NCBI GenBank assembly: GCA_041627895.1
Contig: JBFKQC010000001.1
Coordinates: forward strand, 62,001-126,000
Length of the DNA: 64,000 nt
From: JBFKQC01 sp041627895
GTDB taxonomy: Bacteria > Pseudomonadota > Alphaproteobacteria > Rhodobacterales > Rhodobacteraceae
Direction: 5' to 3'
Shown here: piece by piece, positions 18,256 through 26,811 of the stretch
Numbering within the stretch: position 1 is the first letter of the stretch
Layout of the letters: each line of letters starts with the position of its first letter
Made by a program: the position numbers and the translations under genes
The notes under the pieces: generated by a model
What the model was told of the DNA's origin: nothing
Database searches by the model: none
The model's input: only the letters and a program-made list of their open reading frames with translations

Positions 18256-18830
18256 CGGCCGAGGGCGTGGTACTCTTCGTTCGGGCGCATGTCGACGGCC
18301 GAGGCGACGCGGTTCGACATGTTGAAGAACGCCGCGACGCTGGCAATGTCCCAGATGTCGCGGTCGCCGAAACCGGCATCGCGCAGCGCCTGCCGGTCCG
18401 GTTCCTCGATCGCCGCGCTGGACGTAGTCAGCTTTTCGGCGAAGGCCAGCATCGCGCGCCGGCGCGGGTCCAGATCGGCGGTGCGCCAGTTCATCACCAT
18501 GCGCTCGCCCAGTTCCGGGTCGCCGCTTATCTGCCGGACCGCCGCACCATGCGCGACCTGGCAATACCAGCAGCGGTTGACGGAACTGACCACCACCGCG
18601 ATCATCTCGCGTTCCAGCTTGCTGAGCCCGCTCTCGCCCAGCATCACGTCGTTGTAGAGCGCGGTGAAGGCGTTCAGCTTGTCGATGTCGAAGGCATAGG
18701 CCCGCAGCACGTTCGGCACGAGACCCAGCTTTTCCCGGCAGATGTCGAAATACTTCTGCGTCTCGGGCGGCAGCGGGTCGACCATCGGCAGGTCGAGCGC
18801 GGTGGGCTGGTCGTTGGCTTTTCGGGACAT
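18252..18830 (-). CDS. carboxymuconolactone decarboxylase-family, peroxidase-related enzyme
   Basis: This 192-residue all-helical protein belongs to the AhpD-like/CMD superfamily. The redox centre is intact: NRCWYCQVAHGA with Cys87, Cys90 and His94. Family members act as alkylhydroperoxidases or disulfide-linked peroxidase adaptors; the exact reductant is unknown here. The ATG at 18828-18830 follows CGGAGCAGCG. It precedes the OmpA gene with a 4-nt overlap. Confidence 0.85.
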   Translation of the reverse strand: MSRKANDQPTALDLPMVDPLPPETQKYFDICREKLGLVPNVLRAYAFDIDKLNAFTALYNDVMLGESGLSKLEREMIAVVVSSVNRCWYCQVAHGAAVRQISGDPELGERMVMNWRTADLDPRRRAMLAFAEKLTTSSAAIEEPDRQALRDAGFGDRDIWDIASVAAFFNMSNRVASAVDMRPNEEYHALGR

Positions 18831-18853
18831 CGCTGCTCCGGGCGTGTGGCGCC

Positions 18854-19573
18854 CTACTTTATTCGGTAGTGGTAGTGTCCCACAACCTGCATGCCTAAGG
18901 AAGCGTAGAGCGCATTGGCCGGCGCGTTGTCGCGGGTGACGGCGAGCGTCAGATGCGCCGCGCCCCGGCGCCCGGCCCAATGCGCCGCTGCGCGCAGGAT
19001 GTTGGCGCCCACGCCGCTGCGACGCAGCGCAGGCGCGACCTCGATGGCGTGGATCATCGCGATGTCGCCGTCGAGCGCGACAAAGGCTGCCCCCGCAGGC
19101 TGGTCCCTGTGACGCGCCAGGATCGCGGTCTTCGGGTCTTCGGCGCGGTCCATGACCGCCAGACGCGCGGCGCCGATGCCGCCCGCCGCCCAGAGATCGG
19201 CCATGATCGCCAGCGGCGGCCAGATATCGAACGCCGAGACCGGGCGCAGCGGTTCCGCGGTCAGCCGGCCCGTCGCGACCGCGTAAAGCAGGACAGGGTC
19301 CTTGACCCGGTAGCCTGCCGCGGCCAGCAGGTCGTCAAGCACCCCGTCGCCGGGGCGGATCATGAAAAGCCTGGGCTGCCCCAGGTCGGCCATCGCCGCC
19401 TCGGCCGCCGGCAGGTCGGCCGCCGTCACCGGCGCTTCCGCCGTGGCCGCGGCCACGCGCTGGCCGCCGCCCCGGCCCTCGCGGATCGTCCAGGGGCCCA
19501 GGTGCCGGGTCCGCGCGGGCGGCCAGGTCGCCTCGACCACGCCGATCAGCCGGTCGCGGCCGGGAAGCGTCAC
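18854..19573 (-). CDS. GNAT-family N-acetyltransferase
   Basis: This 239-residue protein has a C-terminal GNAT fold: the acetyl-CoA loop is VAPALRRSGVGANILRAA and the last strands carry TRDNAPANALYASLGMQ. The first 100 residues form a less conserved, possibly duplicated half. The GTG start overlaps the stop of the CinA-like gene (GTGA), so they form an operon. Its acceptor substrate is unknown. Confidence 0.82.
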   Translation of the reverse strand: MTLPGRDRLIGVVEATWPPARTRHLGPWTIREGRGGGQRVAAATAEAPVTAADLPAAEAAMADLGQPRLFMIRPGDGVLDDLLAAAGYRVKDPVLLYAVATGRLTAEPLRPVSAFDIWPPLAIMADLWAAGGIGAARLAVMDRAEDPKTAILARHRDQPAGAAFVALDGDIAMIHAIEVAPALRRSGVGANILRAAAHWAGRRGAAHLTLAVTRDNAPANALYASLGMQVVGHYHYRIK

Positions 19574-20301
19574 GACCGGGCGTCCGGCAGTTTGGCGCGC
19601 AGCGCCGCTGCGGCCGCGGCAACCGCGTCGCCGTCGCTGCCCCGGATCACCACGTTCGCGCCGAAGCGGCCGTTCATGTTGAACGGATAGGACCCCAGCG
19701 ACAGCTCGGGATGCGCCGCGGCGACCTCGCCGAGCGCCCCGGCGATCTCGCCTTCGGGCATCTCGATCAGCAGCGTCTCCGAGACCAGCGGCGCGCCGCC
19801 GGCAAGCCGCGGCAACAGACCCGCGACCATCGCCTGAAAGATCGCCGGCACCCCGGCCATGACGTGCACGTTGCCCAGGCTGAAGCCCGGCGCCGCGCTG
19901 ATCGGGTTCTCGATCAGTTCCGCGCCATCGGGCACCCGCGCCATGCGCAGCCGCGCCTCGTTCATCTCGATCCCCTGCCGGTCGTAATGCGCCTTCAGGA
20001 TCGCCAGCGCATCCTCGCGCACCCCGATCGCCGCGCCCATGGCCTCGGCGATGCTATCGGCGGTGATGTCGTCATGCGTCGGACCGATGCCGCCCGAGGT
20101 GAAGACATGGGCAAAGGCGCCGCCAAGCGCCCGTACCGCCGCCACGATGGCCGCGCGGTCGTCGCTGACCACGCGCACCTCTTTCAGGTCGATCCCGACC
20201 CTGGCCAGTTCGCCCGCAAGGTGGTGCATGTTCGCATCGCGGGTCCGGCCCGAGAGGATCTCGTCGCCGATCACCAGCATCGCGGCGGTTGGGTTTGGCA
20301 T
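19570..20301 (-). CDS. CinA-like molybdopterin-binding-domain protein
   Basis: The 243-residue protein consists of the MoCF/MogA-like domain found at the N-terminus of CinA (GDEILSGRTRDANMHHLA and TSGGIGPTHDDIT). The C-terminal nicotinamide-nucleotide amidase (PncC) half of full CinA is absent, as is common for the short alphaproteobacterial form. A role in cleaning up damaged NAD precursors or pterins is possible but not shown. The ATG follows GGAGGCGCAG. It is divergent from sfsA with only 46 bp between start codons. Confidence 0.88.
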   Translation of the reverse strand: MPNPTAAMLVIGDEILSGRTRDANMHHLAGELARVGIDLKEVRVVSDDRAAIVAAVRALGGAFAHVFTSGGIGPTHDDITADSIAEAMGAAIGVREDALAILKAHYDRQGIEMNEARLRMARVPDGAELIENPISAAPGFSLGNVHVMAGVPAIFQAMVAGLLPRLAGGAPLVSETLLIEMPEGEIAGALGEVAAAHPELSLGSYPFNMNGRFGANVVIRGSDGDAVAAAAAALRAKLPDARS

Positions 20302-20347
20302 CTGCGCCTCCTTGTCCGGCCCGTTGCAGCGGTATAGGTCGCTGCCG

Positions 20348-21058
20348 ATGCGCTTTCAAACCCCCCTCGTGCCCGCCCGCCTGGTCCGGCGCTACAAGCG
20401 GTTCCTGTCCGACATGGTGCTCGAGGCCGACGGCCGCGCGGTCGTCGCGCATTGCCCGAACCCCGGCTCGATGACAGGTCTGGCGGAACCGGGCCTGCGC
20501 TGCTGGCTGGAGCCGAACGACGACCCGAAGAAAAAGCTGAAATTCGGCTGGCGGCTGGTGGAACTGCCTGGCGGACACTGGTCGGGCATCGACACCGCCG
20601 TGCCGAACCGCGTGGTGCGCGAGGCGCTGAAGACGCGGCTTGTCGCAGAGCTGGCAGGCTATGGCACCGTGCGGGCCGAAGTGAACTATGGCGCGAAAAG
20701 CCGCGTCGATTTCCTGCTGACCGAACCCGGGCTGCCGGACGCCTATGTCGAGGTCAAGAACGTGCATCTTCGCCGCGACGGCGACTGGGCAGAGTTCCCC
20801 GACAGCGTGACCGCCCGCGGTGCGCGCCACCTCGACGAGCTTTCCGCCATGGCCGCGGCCGGACACCGCGCCGTCATGCTCTACCTCGTGCAGCGCACCG
20901 ACTGCGCCCGCTTTCGGCTGGCGGCCGATATCGACCCGGCCTATGCCGCGGCCTGCCGCGGTGCCCGGGACCGCGGGGTCGAGGCGATCTGCTACGGCAC
21001 GACCGTTGACCCGCGCGGCGTCGACCTTGCCGGGCCGCTGCCGGTCGAGATCGCCTAG
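20348..21058 (+). CDS. sfsA: DNA/RNA nuclease SfsA
   Basis: This 236-residue protein belongs to the SfsA family, a PD-(D/E)XK nuclease fold first noticed as a sugar-fermentation stimulator. The conserved elements are HCPNPGSMTG, the SRVDFLLTE segment and YVEVKNVHL (the E-V-K of the nuclease core), followed by FPDSVTARGARHL. The ATG at 20348 matches the family N-terminus. It shares a short divergent promoter region with the CinA-like gene. Confidence 0.93.
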   Translation: MRFQTPLVPARLVRRYKRFLSDMVLEADGRAVVAHCPNPGSMTGLAEPGLRCWLEPNDDPKKKLKFGWRLVELPGGHWSGIDTAVPNRVVREALKTRLVAELAGYGTVRAEVNYGAKSRVDFLLTEPGLPDAYVEVKNVHLRRDGDWAEFPDSVTARGARHLDELSAMAAAGHRAVMLYLVQRTDCARFRLAADIDPAYAAACRGARDRGVEAICYGTTVDPRGVDLAGPLPVEIA

Positions 21059-21159
21059 CCCGCGCTTGCTGTATGCGCCGACGCGGGGGGGCGGCCCGCT
21101 CTGGCCCTTTGGGCGGGGCTCCACTATGTAACGCCAAAGGCGAAAGCTGGAGATCGACA

Positions 21160-21972
21160 TTGGACGAGCGCAAGCGGGGCAGACTGACCAGGGACGGTAT
21201 CCGCATCTACGAACCGGCGGATTTCGGGGGCATGCGCAAGGCCGGCCGGCTTGCTGCGGAAATCCTCGACGCCGTGGCACCGCTGGTGCAGGTCGGCCAG
21301 ACCACGGGCGAACTCGACCGCTTCATCACCGAGACCGTCGAGGATGCCGGCGCGAAATCCGCGACCATCGGCTACAAGGGCTATCAGCACGCCAGCTGCA
21401 TCAGCGTGAACCACGTCGTCTGCCACGGCATTCCGGGGCCGAAGGTGCTGAAGGAAGGCGATATCCTGAACATCGACGTCACCGTGATCGTCGACGGCTG
21501 GTACGGCGACACCAGCCGAATGTTCGTCGCAGGCAAGCTTTCCCGCAGGGCCGAGCGGCTGATCCAGGTGACGCACGACGCGCTGTTCCAGGGGATCGGG
21601 GCGGTCCGGCCCGGCAACACCTTCGGCGATATCGGCCACGCCATCCAGAGCTTCGTCGAAAGCAACAGGATGTCGGTCGTGCGCGATTTCTGCGGCCACG
21701 GGCTGGGCCGCGTGTTCCACGCGCCCCCCAACGTGCTGCACTATGGCCGCCCCGGCACCGGCGCGACGCTGGAAGAGGGCATGTTCTTCACCATCGAGCC
21801 GATGGTGAACCTCGGGCGGCCCGAGACCAAGGTGCTGGCCGACGACTGGACCGCCGTGACCCGCGACAAGTCGCTTTCGGCGCAGTTCGAGCATTCGGTG
21901 GGCGTGACGGCGGCGGGGTACGAGCTGTTCACCCTGTCGCCCGCGCAGAAGTTCCACCCGACCTGGGAATAG
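21160..21972 (+). CDS. map: type I methionine aminopeptidase
   Basis: Map removes the initiator methionine in the cytoplasm. The 270-residue protein has the expected metal ligands in DVTVIVDGWYGDTSR, the His of CGHGLGRVFHAPP, and the Glu residues in FTIEPM and FEHSVGV. I place the start at the TTG at 21160, which follows GGAG at good spacing and gives a normal length; the ATG/GTG choices further upstream add a GC-rich segment with no family similarity. It lies 101 bp after sfsA. Confidence 0.93.
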   Translation: MDERKRGRLTRDGIRIYEPADFGGMRKAGRLAAEILDAVAPLVQVGQTTGELDRFITETVEDAGAKSATIGYKGYQHASCISVNHVVCHGIPGPKVLKEGDILNIDVTVIVDGWYGDTSRMFVAGKLSRRAERLIQVTHDALFQGIGAVRPGNTFGDIGHAIQSFVESNRMSVVRDFCGHGLGRVFHAPPNVLHYGRPGTGATLEEGMFFTIEPMVNLGRPETKVLADDWTAVTRDKSLSAQFEHSVGVTAAGYELFTLSPAQKFHPTWE

Positions 21973-22038
21973 ACCGCCCGCGGCCTGGGTATCCATGCTA
22001 GGCTTGGTCGCGTTACGGACGGCGACCAAGGTGATTTC

Positions 22039-23373
22039 ATGGCGACGAAATTCAGCACCCGCAAGACGCAGCGCTTCTATTACAGGCTGAACGGCGGCGA
22101 CGAGGACAGCTATGTTCTGATCTACGGCGACGAGGTCGACGTGACGCCCGGCGCGTCCTTCAAGGGTGCCGGGTTCGCCAGGGCCGCGTACCGCGGGCGC
22201 AGCGGCGCGATCAGGAAGTACCGGATCGGCGGGGCCGATCGGCCGGATGTCGGCGACGACCGGACGCTTGAGATGTACTTCCTCGATGTCGGCCAGGGCG
22301 ACGCGGCGTTCATCGTCACTCCGAACGGCACCACGATCCTGGTCGATGGCGGCATCAGGCGCACCACGACCACGGATTTCCTGGTCTGGAAGTACCGGCT
22401 CGACGATCCGGCCAACGCGCTGACGATCGATCACCTGATCCTGAGCCACGCCGATTCGGATCACGTGATCGGCCTGATCCCGCTGCTGATGCATCCGCGG
22501 ATCAGCGTCAATCATGTCTGGCACAACGGCATCGGGCTGTTCGACTCGGGCTTCGACACGCCGCTGGGTGACGTTGCGAATGACAGGCTGACGACGCTGC
22601 ATTCGTCGCTCGCCGATCTCGCCGGGCTCGACCTGACCGAGACGTTCAGGGACTGGACCGACGCCGTCGCGCATCAGGGCGCCGGCTATCAGGCGCTGTC
22701 GCGCGCCGACGCGGTGCTGGATGTGGGCGACCCGGCGGTGCGGCTGGAAATCGTCGGGCCGGTGCGGAACGCCGACGGCACGCTCGACTGGCTGAAGGAC
22801 AAGTCGCACACGATCAACGGCCATTCGCTGACCTTCCGGCTGGTGCACGACCATGTGCGGGTGATGTTTTCCGGCGACATGAACGTCGAGGGCGGCAGGT
22901 TGCTGATGGCGCAGCCCGGCGCGGCGCTGGCGCTGGATTCGCACGTCTTCAAGTCACCGCATCACGGCAGCCACGAGTTCCACCAGCCCTACCTGAACGC
23001 GGTGCGCCCGCTGGTCACGGTGGTGTCCTCGGGCGACAGCCCGGATCACGGCCATCCGCGCGCGGCGTTCCTCGGCGGGATCGGCCGGGCCGGGCGGTCG
23101 GACGATCACCTGATCTTCTCGACAGAGATCGCGGCGACCTTCCTCGATGCCGATGACGAGGGGCCGCCGCCGCAGGTCGATCCCGAGACCGACCCCGAAT
23201 TGATGTTCGCCACTTCGGCGCTGAACCGCGACGCGCGGCGGCGGTTCAAGCAGGCGCTGCCCGGGATCATCAACGTGCGCTCGAACGGGCGCGAAATCTT
23301 CGCCGCCCGGCGGGTGCAGGCGGGGTACCAGTGGGAATCCTACGCGCCCATCGATGTGACCGATTTCCCGTGA
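22039..23373 (+). CDS. stand-alone ComEC/Rec2-like metallo-beta-lactamase-fold hydrolase
   Basis: The 444-residue protein has an N-terminal domain of about 75 residues and then a beta-lactamase-fold hydrolase with LDVGQGDA (82-89), the metal motif HADSDH (137-142), SGDMN, and SPHHGSHE. This is the MBL domain of ComEC/Rec2, here without the membrane competence domain or a signal peptide, so it should be cytoplasmic. Soluble relatives are probable nucleases or phosphodiesterases. It is a single gene between map and a convergent small ORF, preceded by AAGGTGATTTC. Confidence 0.82.
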   Translation: MATKFSTRKTQRFYYRLNGGDEDSYVLIYGDEVDVTPGASFKGAGFARAAYRGRSGAIRKYRIGGADRPDVGDDRTLEMYFLDVGQGDAAFIVTPNGTTILVDGGIRRTTTTDFLVWKYRLDDPANALTIDHLILSHADSDHVIGLIPLLMHPRISVNHVWHNGIGLFDSGFDTPLGDVANDRLTTLHSSLADLAGLDLTETFRDWTDAVAHQGAGYQALSRADAVLDVGDPAVRLEIVGPVRNADGTLDWLKDKSHTINGHSLTFRLVHDHVRVMFSGDMNVEGGRLLMAQPGAALALDSHVFKSPHHGSHEFHQPYLNAVRPLVTVVSSGDSPDHGHPRAAFLGGIGRAGRSDDHLIFSTEIAATFLDADDEGPPPQVDPETDPELMFATSALNRDARRRFKQALPGIINVRSNGREIFAARRVQAGYQWESYAPIDVTDFP

Positions 23374-23550
23374 TCAGTCGGTATCGCGGCGCCGGTCCTC
23401 GCGCAGAAGCAACAGCAGCAGCGTCTCGCCGCCCGCCGGCGTGACCGCATCGCAGATCAGCAGCGGCGGGCGCCATGGCTTCGGCTCGGGCGCCGGAAGT
23501 GTCTCGGCCGTCCCGGGCCAGGACCGGATATCTGCAAGTGCGGCGATCAT
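23374..23550 (-). CDS. hypothetical small protein (uncertain)
   Basis: This is a 58-codon frame (start ATG 23548-23550) that abuts the convergent MBL gene with no gap between stop codons. It is Pro-rich in the middle with an unusual run of six leucines near the C-terminus. No family is recognised. It is listed because the stop codons abut and the start is reasonable; it could be noise. Confidence 0.35.
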   Translation of the reverse strand: MIAALADIRSWPGTAETLPAPEPKPWRPPLLICDAVTPAGGETLLLLLLREDRRRDTD

Positions 23551-23639
23551 GGGCGAAGGATAGCGCAGCGGGCGGCGATTGCGAAGGCCCGGATGCGCGC
23601 CCGCCGCGCCGCACGCAACGGCGCCGCAAATCCAGTTAA

Positions 23640-23659
23640 CCGGATAACCGGTTATCCGG
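23640..23659. repeat. 20-bp perfect palindrome in the HAD/MBL intergenic region
   Basis: CCGGATAACCGGTTATCCGG is fully self-complementary, and it is flanked by AAATCC on the left (23628-23633) and GGATTT on the right (23658-23663). The surrounding 100 bp are AT-richer than the neighbours. It may be a dimeric operator or a small hairpin element. Confidence 0.5.
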
Positions 23660-23802
23660 ATTTCTGGTAACGTATTGAAAAACAACGATGCTGTCGCGGA
23701 ATTGCGTCAATTCTCCGTTCAGTTCCTAACGACCCGTAAACGCCGCGGACGTCGGCTTTGGATGTCACCCAGCCCGGATCGTATGGCCAACCCACAGCAA
23801 GG

Positions 23803-24456
23803 TCACGGCCAAAGCCCCAGCAGCCCCGGCAGGTCGTCCATCCGGTGAAACGGCACCGCAGCCTCGACGGCCAGGCGCGCGCCGTCATCGTGTTCGGCAT
23901 AGCCGAAACAGCGCATCCCGGCGCGGCGGGCGGCAATGCAACCGGTGGGGCTGTCGTCGACCACCGCGCAGCGCCCCGGCGCAACGCCGAAATCCGCCGC
24001 GGCCTTCAGGAACAGCCCCGGGTCCGGCTTGGCCAGGCCGATCACATGCGCCGAATACAGACGGTCCTTCAGCCGGCGCCACAGGTCGGGTGTCTGGCCG
24101 AGCGTGATCTGCATCTTGCGCAGGCTGCCGTTCGAGCCGACGCAATAGGGCAGCCCGGCGGCATCCAGCCTGTCCAGCACGCCGACGATCCCCGCAACCG
24201 GCGGCGTGCCCCCGGCGAGCGCCTCGTACATCTGCTCATAGAAGCCCTCGACCCAGCCGGGCGGGATGTCGGCCCCCATCCCGGCCGCCGTTTCGCCCAC
24301 CGCGCGCATCGTGCCGCCGACGAAGAGGCGCATGATCTCGTCCAGCTCCAGCGTCAGCCCGCGCGCGGCGAGATCGGCCTGCAACAGCCGGTTGGTGATC
24401 GGCTCGCTGTCGACCAGCACGCCGTCGCAATCGAAGATCACCAGGTCGGGCGTCAT
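23803..24456 (-). CDS. HAD-superfamily hydrolase (beta-phosphoglucomutase/phosphatase type)
   Basis: This is a HAD-IA phosphatase of 217 residues. Motif I is DLVIFDCDGVLVDSEP, motif II is in GSNGS, and motifs III/IV are in GLAKPDP and VVDDSPTGC. The pattern matches phosphoglycolate phosphatase/beta-phosphoglucomutase-like proteins; the substrate is open. The ATG at 24454-24456 overlaps the rsmD stop (ATGA); an in-frame ATG four codons upstream is less likely. It is third in the FAD oxidoreductase-rsmD-HAD minus-strand run. Confidence 0.88.
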   Translation of the reverse strand: MTPDLVIFDCDGVLVDSEPITNRLLQADLAARGLTLELDEIMRLFVGGTMRAVGETAAGMGADIPPGWVEGFYEQMYEALAGGTPPVAGIVGVLDRLDAAGLPYCVGSNGSLRKMQITLGQTPDLWRRLKDRLYSAHVIGLAKPDPGLFLKAAADFGVAPGRCAVVDDSPTGCIAARRAGMRCFGYAEHDDGARLAVEAAVPFHRMDDLPGLLGLWP

Positions 24457-25019
24457 CTGCCGTCCCATCGCAGGAGCGTGACATGCGTGTCGCCCCAGCG
24501 GCGCTGGTCCAGAACCGCGAAGCCCGTCGGAGCGGCCTGCGCGGCGCTCTCTTCCCAGACCACCAGCGCGCCGGGCGCCAGCCAGCCGCCCGCCACGGCA
24601 GCGGACAGCGCGCGCTCGCCCAGCCCCTTGCCATAGGGCGGGTCGAGGAACACCAGCGTGAACGGCGCCGCGGGGCAGGGGCCGAGCCGCGCCGCGTCGC
24701 GGCGAAACAGCCGGGTCTGCCCGCCCGCCTGCATCAGCCCGGTATTTTCCCGGATCAGCGCCCGCGCCTTCGCGCCGTCGTCGACGAACACCACCTGCGC
24801 CGCGCCGCGCGACAGCGCCTCGAACCCGAGCGCGCCGGTTCCGGCGAAGAGATCCAGCACCCGCGCGCCGGTGATCGGGTCGCCGAACCGGCCCGAGGTC
24901 AGCACGTTGAAGATGCTCTCGCGTACCCGGTCGGCGGTCGGGCGCAGATGTGCCGCCGCGTCGCCCGCGCCGACCGAGGCGAGCCGCAGCCCGCGTTTCG
25001 CTCCGGCGACGATGCGCAT
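24453..25019 (-). CDS. rsmD: 16S rRNA (guanine(966)-N(2))-methyltransferase
   Basis: RsmD methylates G966 of 16S rRNA. The 188-residue protein has the typical opening MRIVAGAKRGLRL, a region with RPTADRVRESIFN, the SAM-binding DLFAGTGALG (56-65) and the catalytic DPPY (126-129). It is coupled to its neighbours on both sides by start/stop overlaps. Confidence 0.94.
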   Translation of the reverse strand: MRIVAGAKRGLRLASVGAGDAAAHLRPTADRVRESIFNVLTSGRFGDPITGARVLDLFAGTGALGFEALSRGAAQVVFVDDGAKARALIRENTGLMQAGGQTRLFRRDAARLGPCPAAPFTLVFLDPPYGKGLGERALSAAVAGGWLAPGALVVWEESAAQAAPTGFAVLDQRRWGDTHVTLLRWDGR

Positions 25020-26224
25020 CAGGCGCGCAGCAGCGTTTTGAGGTTGGTCGCAGGGTCCTCGATCGCCGCCGGCTCGGGGGTCTTGCCCATCTCGATCAGC
25101 CGCTTGCCGACCATGTAGCCGCGCGCGTCGTTCATCGCGTCGACCGCCAACAGCCTGTCGCCGGTGTAATACCAGAACGACACCGCCTCGCCGTCGCGCC
25201 TGGTGACGATCCTGTCGTAACCCGCGTTCAGCCCGGCGATCTGCAGCTTGCAGTCATACTGGTCCGACCAGAACCACGGTACCGGGTCGTAATCCTCGCC
25301 CGCGCCCAGCATGTTCGCGGCGACGCATTCCGCCTGGTCGATTGCGTTCTGCACGCTCTCCAGCCGGATGCGGCTGCCCTTGTACGGGAACGAGGCACAG
25401 TCGCCCGCCGCCCAGATCGCGGGGTCCGAGGTGCGCCCCGCTGCGTCGACGCGAATGCCGTTCTCGATCTCCAGCCCCGCGGCCTCGGCCAGTGCTGTCG
25501 CGGGCGCGATGCCGATGCCGACCACCACCAGGTCGAGCGGCAACTCCGTGCCGTCGCTCAGCACCGCGCCGGTCACGTGGTCGTCGCCGGTCAGCCGGGT
25601 CAGCCCGATCCCCTCGCGGATTTCGACGCCGTGGCCCCTGTGCAGGTCGCGGAAATAGTCCGAGGTCTGGGGCGAGGCGACGCGCTGCAGGATGCGGTCG
25701 GCCATCTCGACCAGCGTCACCTGCATGCCCTTCTTGGCCGCCACCGCCGCGGCTTCCAGCCCGATATAGCCGCCGCCGACGATCAGCACCCGCGCGCCGT
25801 GCACGCAGCCGGGGGCCATCGCGTCGACATCGGCCAGCGTGCGCACCACGTGCACGCCGGGCAGATCGCCGCCGATCGCGGAAGGCAACCGGCGCGGCAC
25901 CGATCCGGTGGTCAGCGCAAGCTGCGCATAGGGAATCCGTTCGCCGCCCGCGATCACCGCCTTGTCGCTGCGGTCGATGGCGTCGGCGGTCCGGCCGGTC
26001 AACAGCGCGATGTCGTTCTCGGCATAGAAGCTGGCGGGGCGCAGATACAGCCGCTCGACCTCCATCTCGCCCAACAGATAGGCCTTGGACAATGGCGGGC
26101 GCTGATAGGGCGGCAGGGGTTCCTCGCCGATCAGCGTGATCTTGCCCTCGTGGCCCAGCGCGCGCAGTTTCGCCACCAGCGAGGCGCCGGCCTGACCGGC
26201 GCCGATCACCACGATGTCGTTCAT
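25019..26224 (-). CDS. FAD-dependent ferredoxin/rubredoxin reductase-type oxidoreductase
   Basis: This 401-residue NAD(P)H:ferredoxin reductase-like flavoprotein has the FAD motif VVIGAGQAGASL at the N-terminus, PPYQRPPLSKAYL, a second dinucleotide motif LIVGGGYIGLE near the middle, and the WAAGDCA segment. Ferredoxin reductases of this group serve P450s and ring-hydroxylating dioxygenases, but no partner ferredoxin is encoded nearby. The ATG at 26222-26224 follows GGAGGGGCAG. It is divergent from the peroxiredoxin pair and coupled to rsmD. Confidence 0.9.
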   Translation of the reverse strand: MNDIVVIGAGQAGASLVAKLRALGHEGKITLIGEEPLPPYQRPPLSKAYLLGEMEVERLYLRPASFYAENDIALLTGRTADAIDRSDKAVIAGGERIPYAQLALTTGSVPRRLPSAIGGDLPGVHVVRTLADVDAMAPGCVHGARVLIVGGGYIGLEAAAVAAKKGMQVTLVEMADRILQRVASPQTSDYFRDLHRGHGVEIREGIGLTRLTGDDHVTGAVLSDGTELPLDLVVVGIGIAPATALAEAAGLEIENGIRVDAAGRTSDPAIWAAGDCASFPYKGSRIRLESVQNAIDQAECVAANMLGAGEDYDPVPWFWSDQYDCKLQIAGLNAGYDRIVTRRDGEAVSFWYYTGDRLLAVDAMNDARGYMVGKRLIEMGKTPEPAAIEDPATNLKTLLRA

Positions 26225-26303
26225 CTGCCCCTCCACCACTGGCGCGTATCGCGAAACCAGCTATATCCCGTCAGTGAGAAACGCAATCGGACAGGAGCAC
26301 GCA

Positions 26304-26789
26304 ATGTCTTTGACGGTCGGCAACAGGTTTCCCGGCGCATCGCTGGTCAGGATGGGCGAGGATGGCCCCGAGACGGTCGATCTGGCCGGCTACGTGGCGG
26401 GCCGCAAGGTCGTGCTGTTCGCGCTGCCCGGCGCCTATACCGGCCCCTGCAGCACCGTGCACATGCCAAGCTTCGTGCGCACCGCCGAGGCATTCCGCGG
26501 CAAGGGCGTGGACGAGATCATCTGCGTCGCGGTCAACGATCCCTTCGTGCTGAAGGCATGGGGCGAGGCGACCGGCGCCGCCGCGGCCGGCATCACCCTT
26601 CTGGGCGACGCCGAGGGCAAGCTGACCCACGCACTGGGCATGGGGTTCTCGGCGCCGCATCTCGGGCTGATCGGGCGATCGAACCGCTATGCCGTGGTGC
26701 TGGAGGATGGCGTGATCGCCCACGCCAACGTGGACAAGCCCGGCGAGTGCAACATCTCGAAGGGCGAGGAACTTCTGGCCGCGCTCTGA
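26304..26789 (+). CDS. Prx5-type peroxiredoxin (first of a tandem pair)
   Basis: This 161-residue thiol peroxidase of the Prx5/AhpE-like redoxin family carries the peroxidatic Cys49 in the loop PGAYTGPCS. The usual family loop is PGAFTPTC; here Pro-Thr is replaced by Gly-Pro, while the Thr and Cys needed for catalysis are kept. A second Cys occurs in GECNIS near the C-terminus. It precedes a second Prx5 gene by 22 bp and is divergent from a flavoprotein reductase. Confidence 0.92.
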   Translation: MSLTVGNRFPGASLVRMGEDGPETVDLAGYVAGRKVVLFALPGAYTGPCSTVHMPSFVRTAEAFRGKGVDEIICVAVNDPFVLKAWGEATGAAAAGITLLGDAEGKLTHALGMGFSAPHLGLIGRSNRYAVVLEDGVIAHANVDKPGECNISKGEELLAAL

Positions 26790-26811
26790 CGCGCAACACG
26801 GAGAGGAAGCC

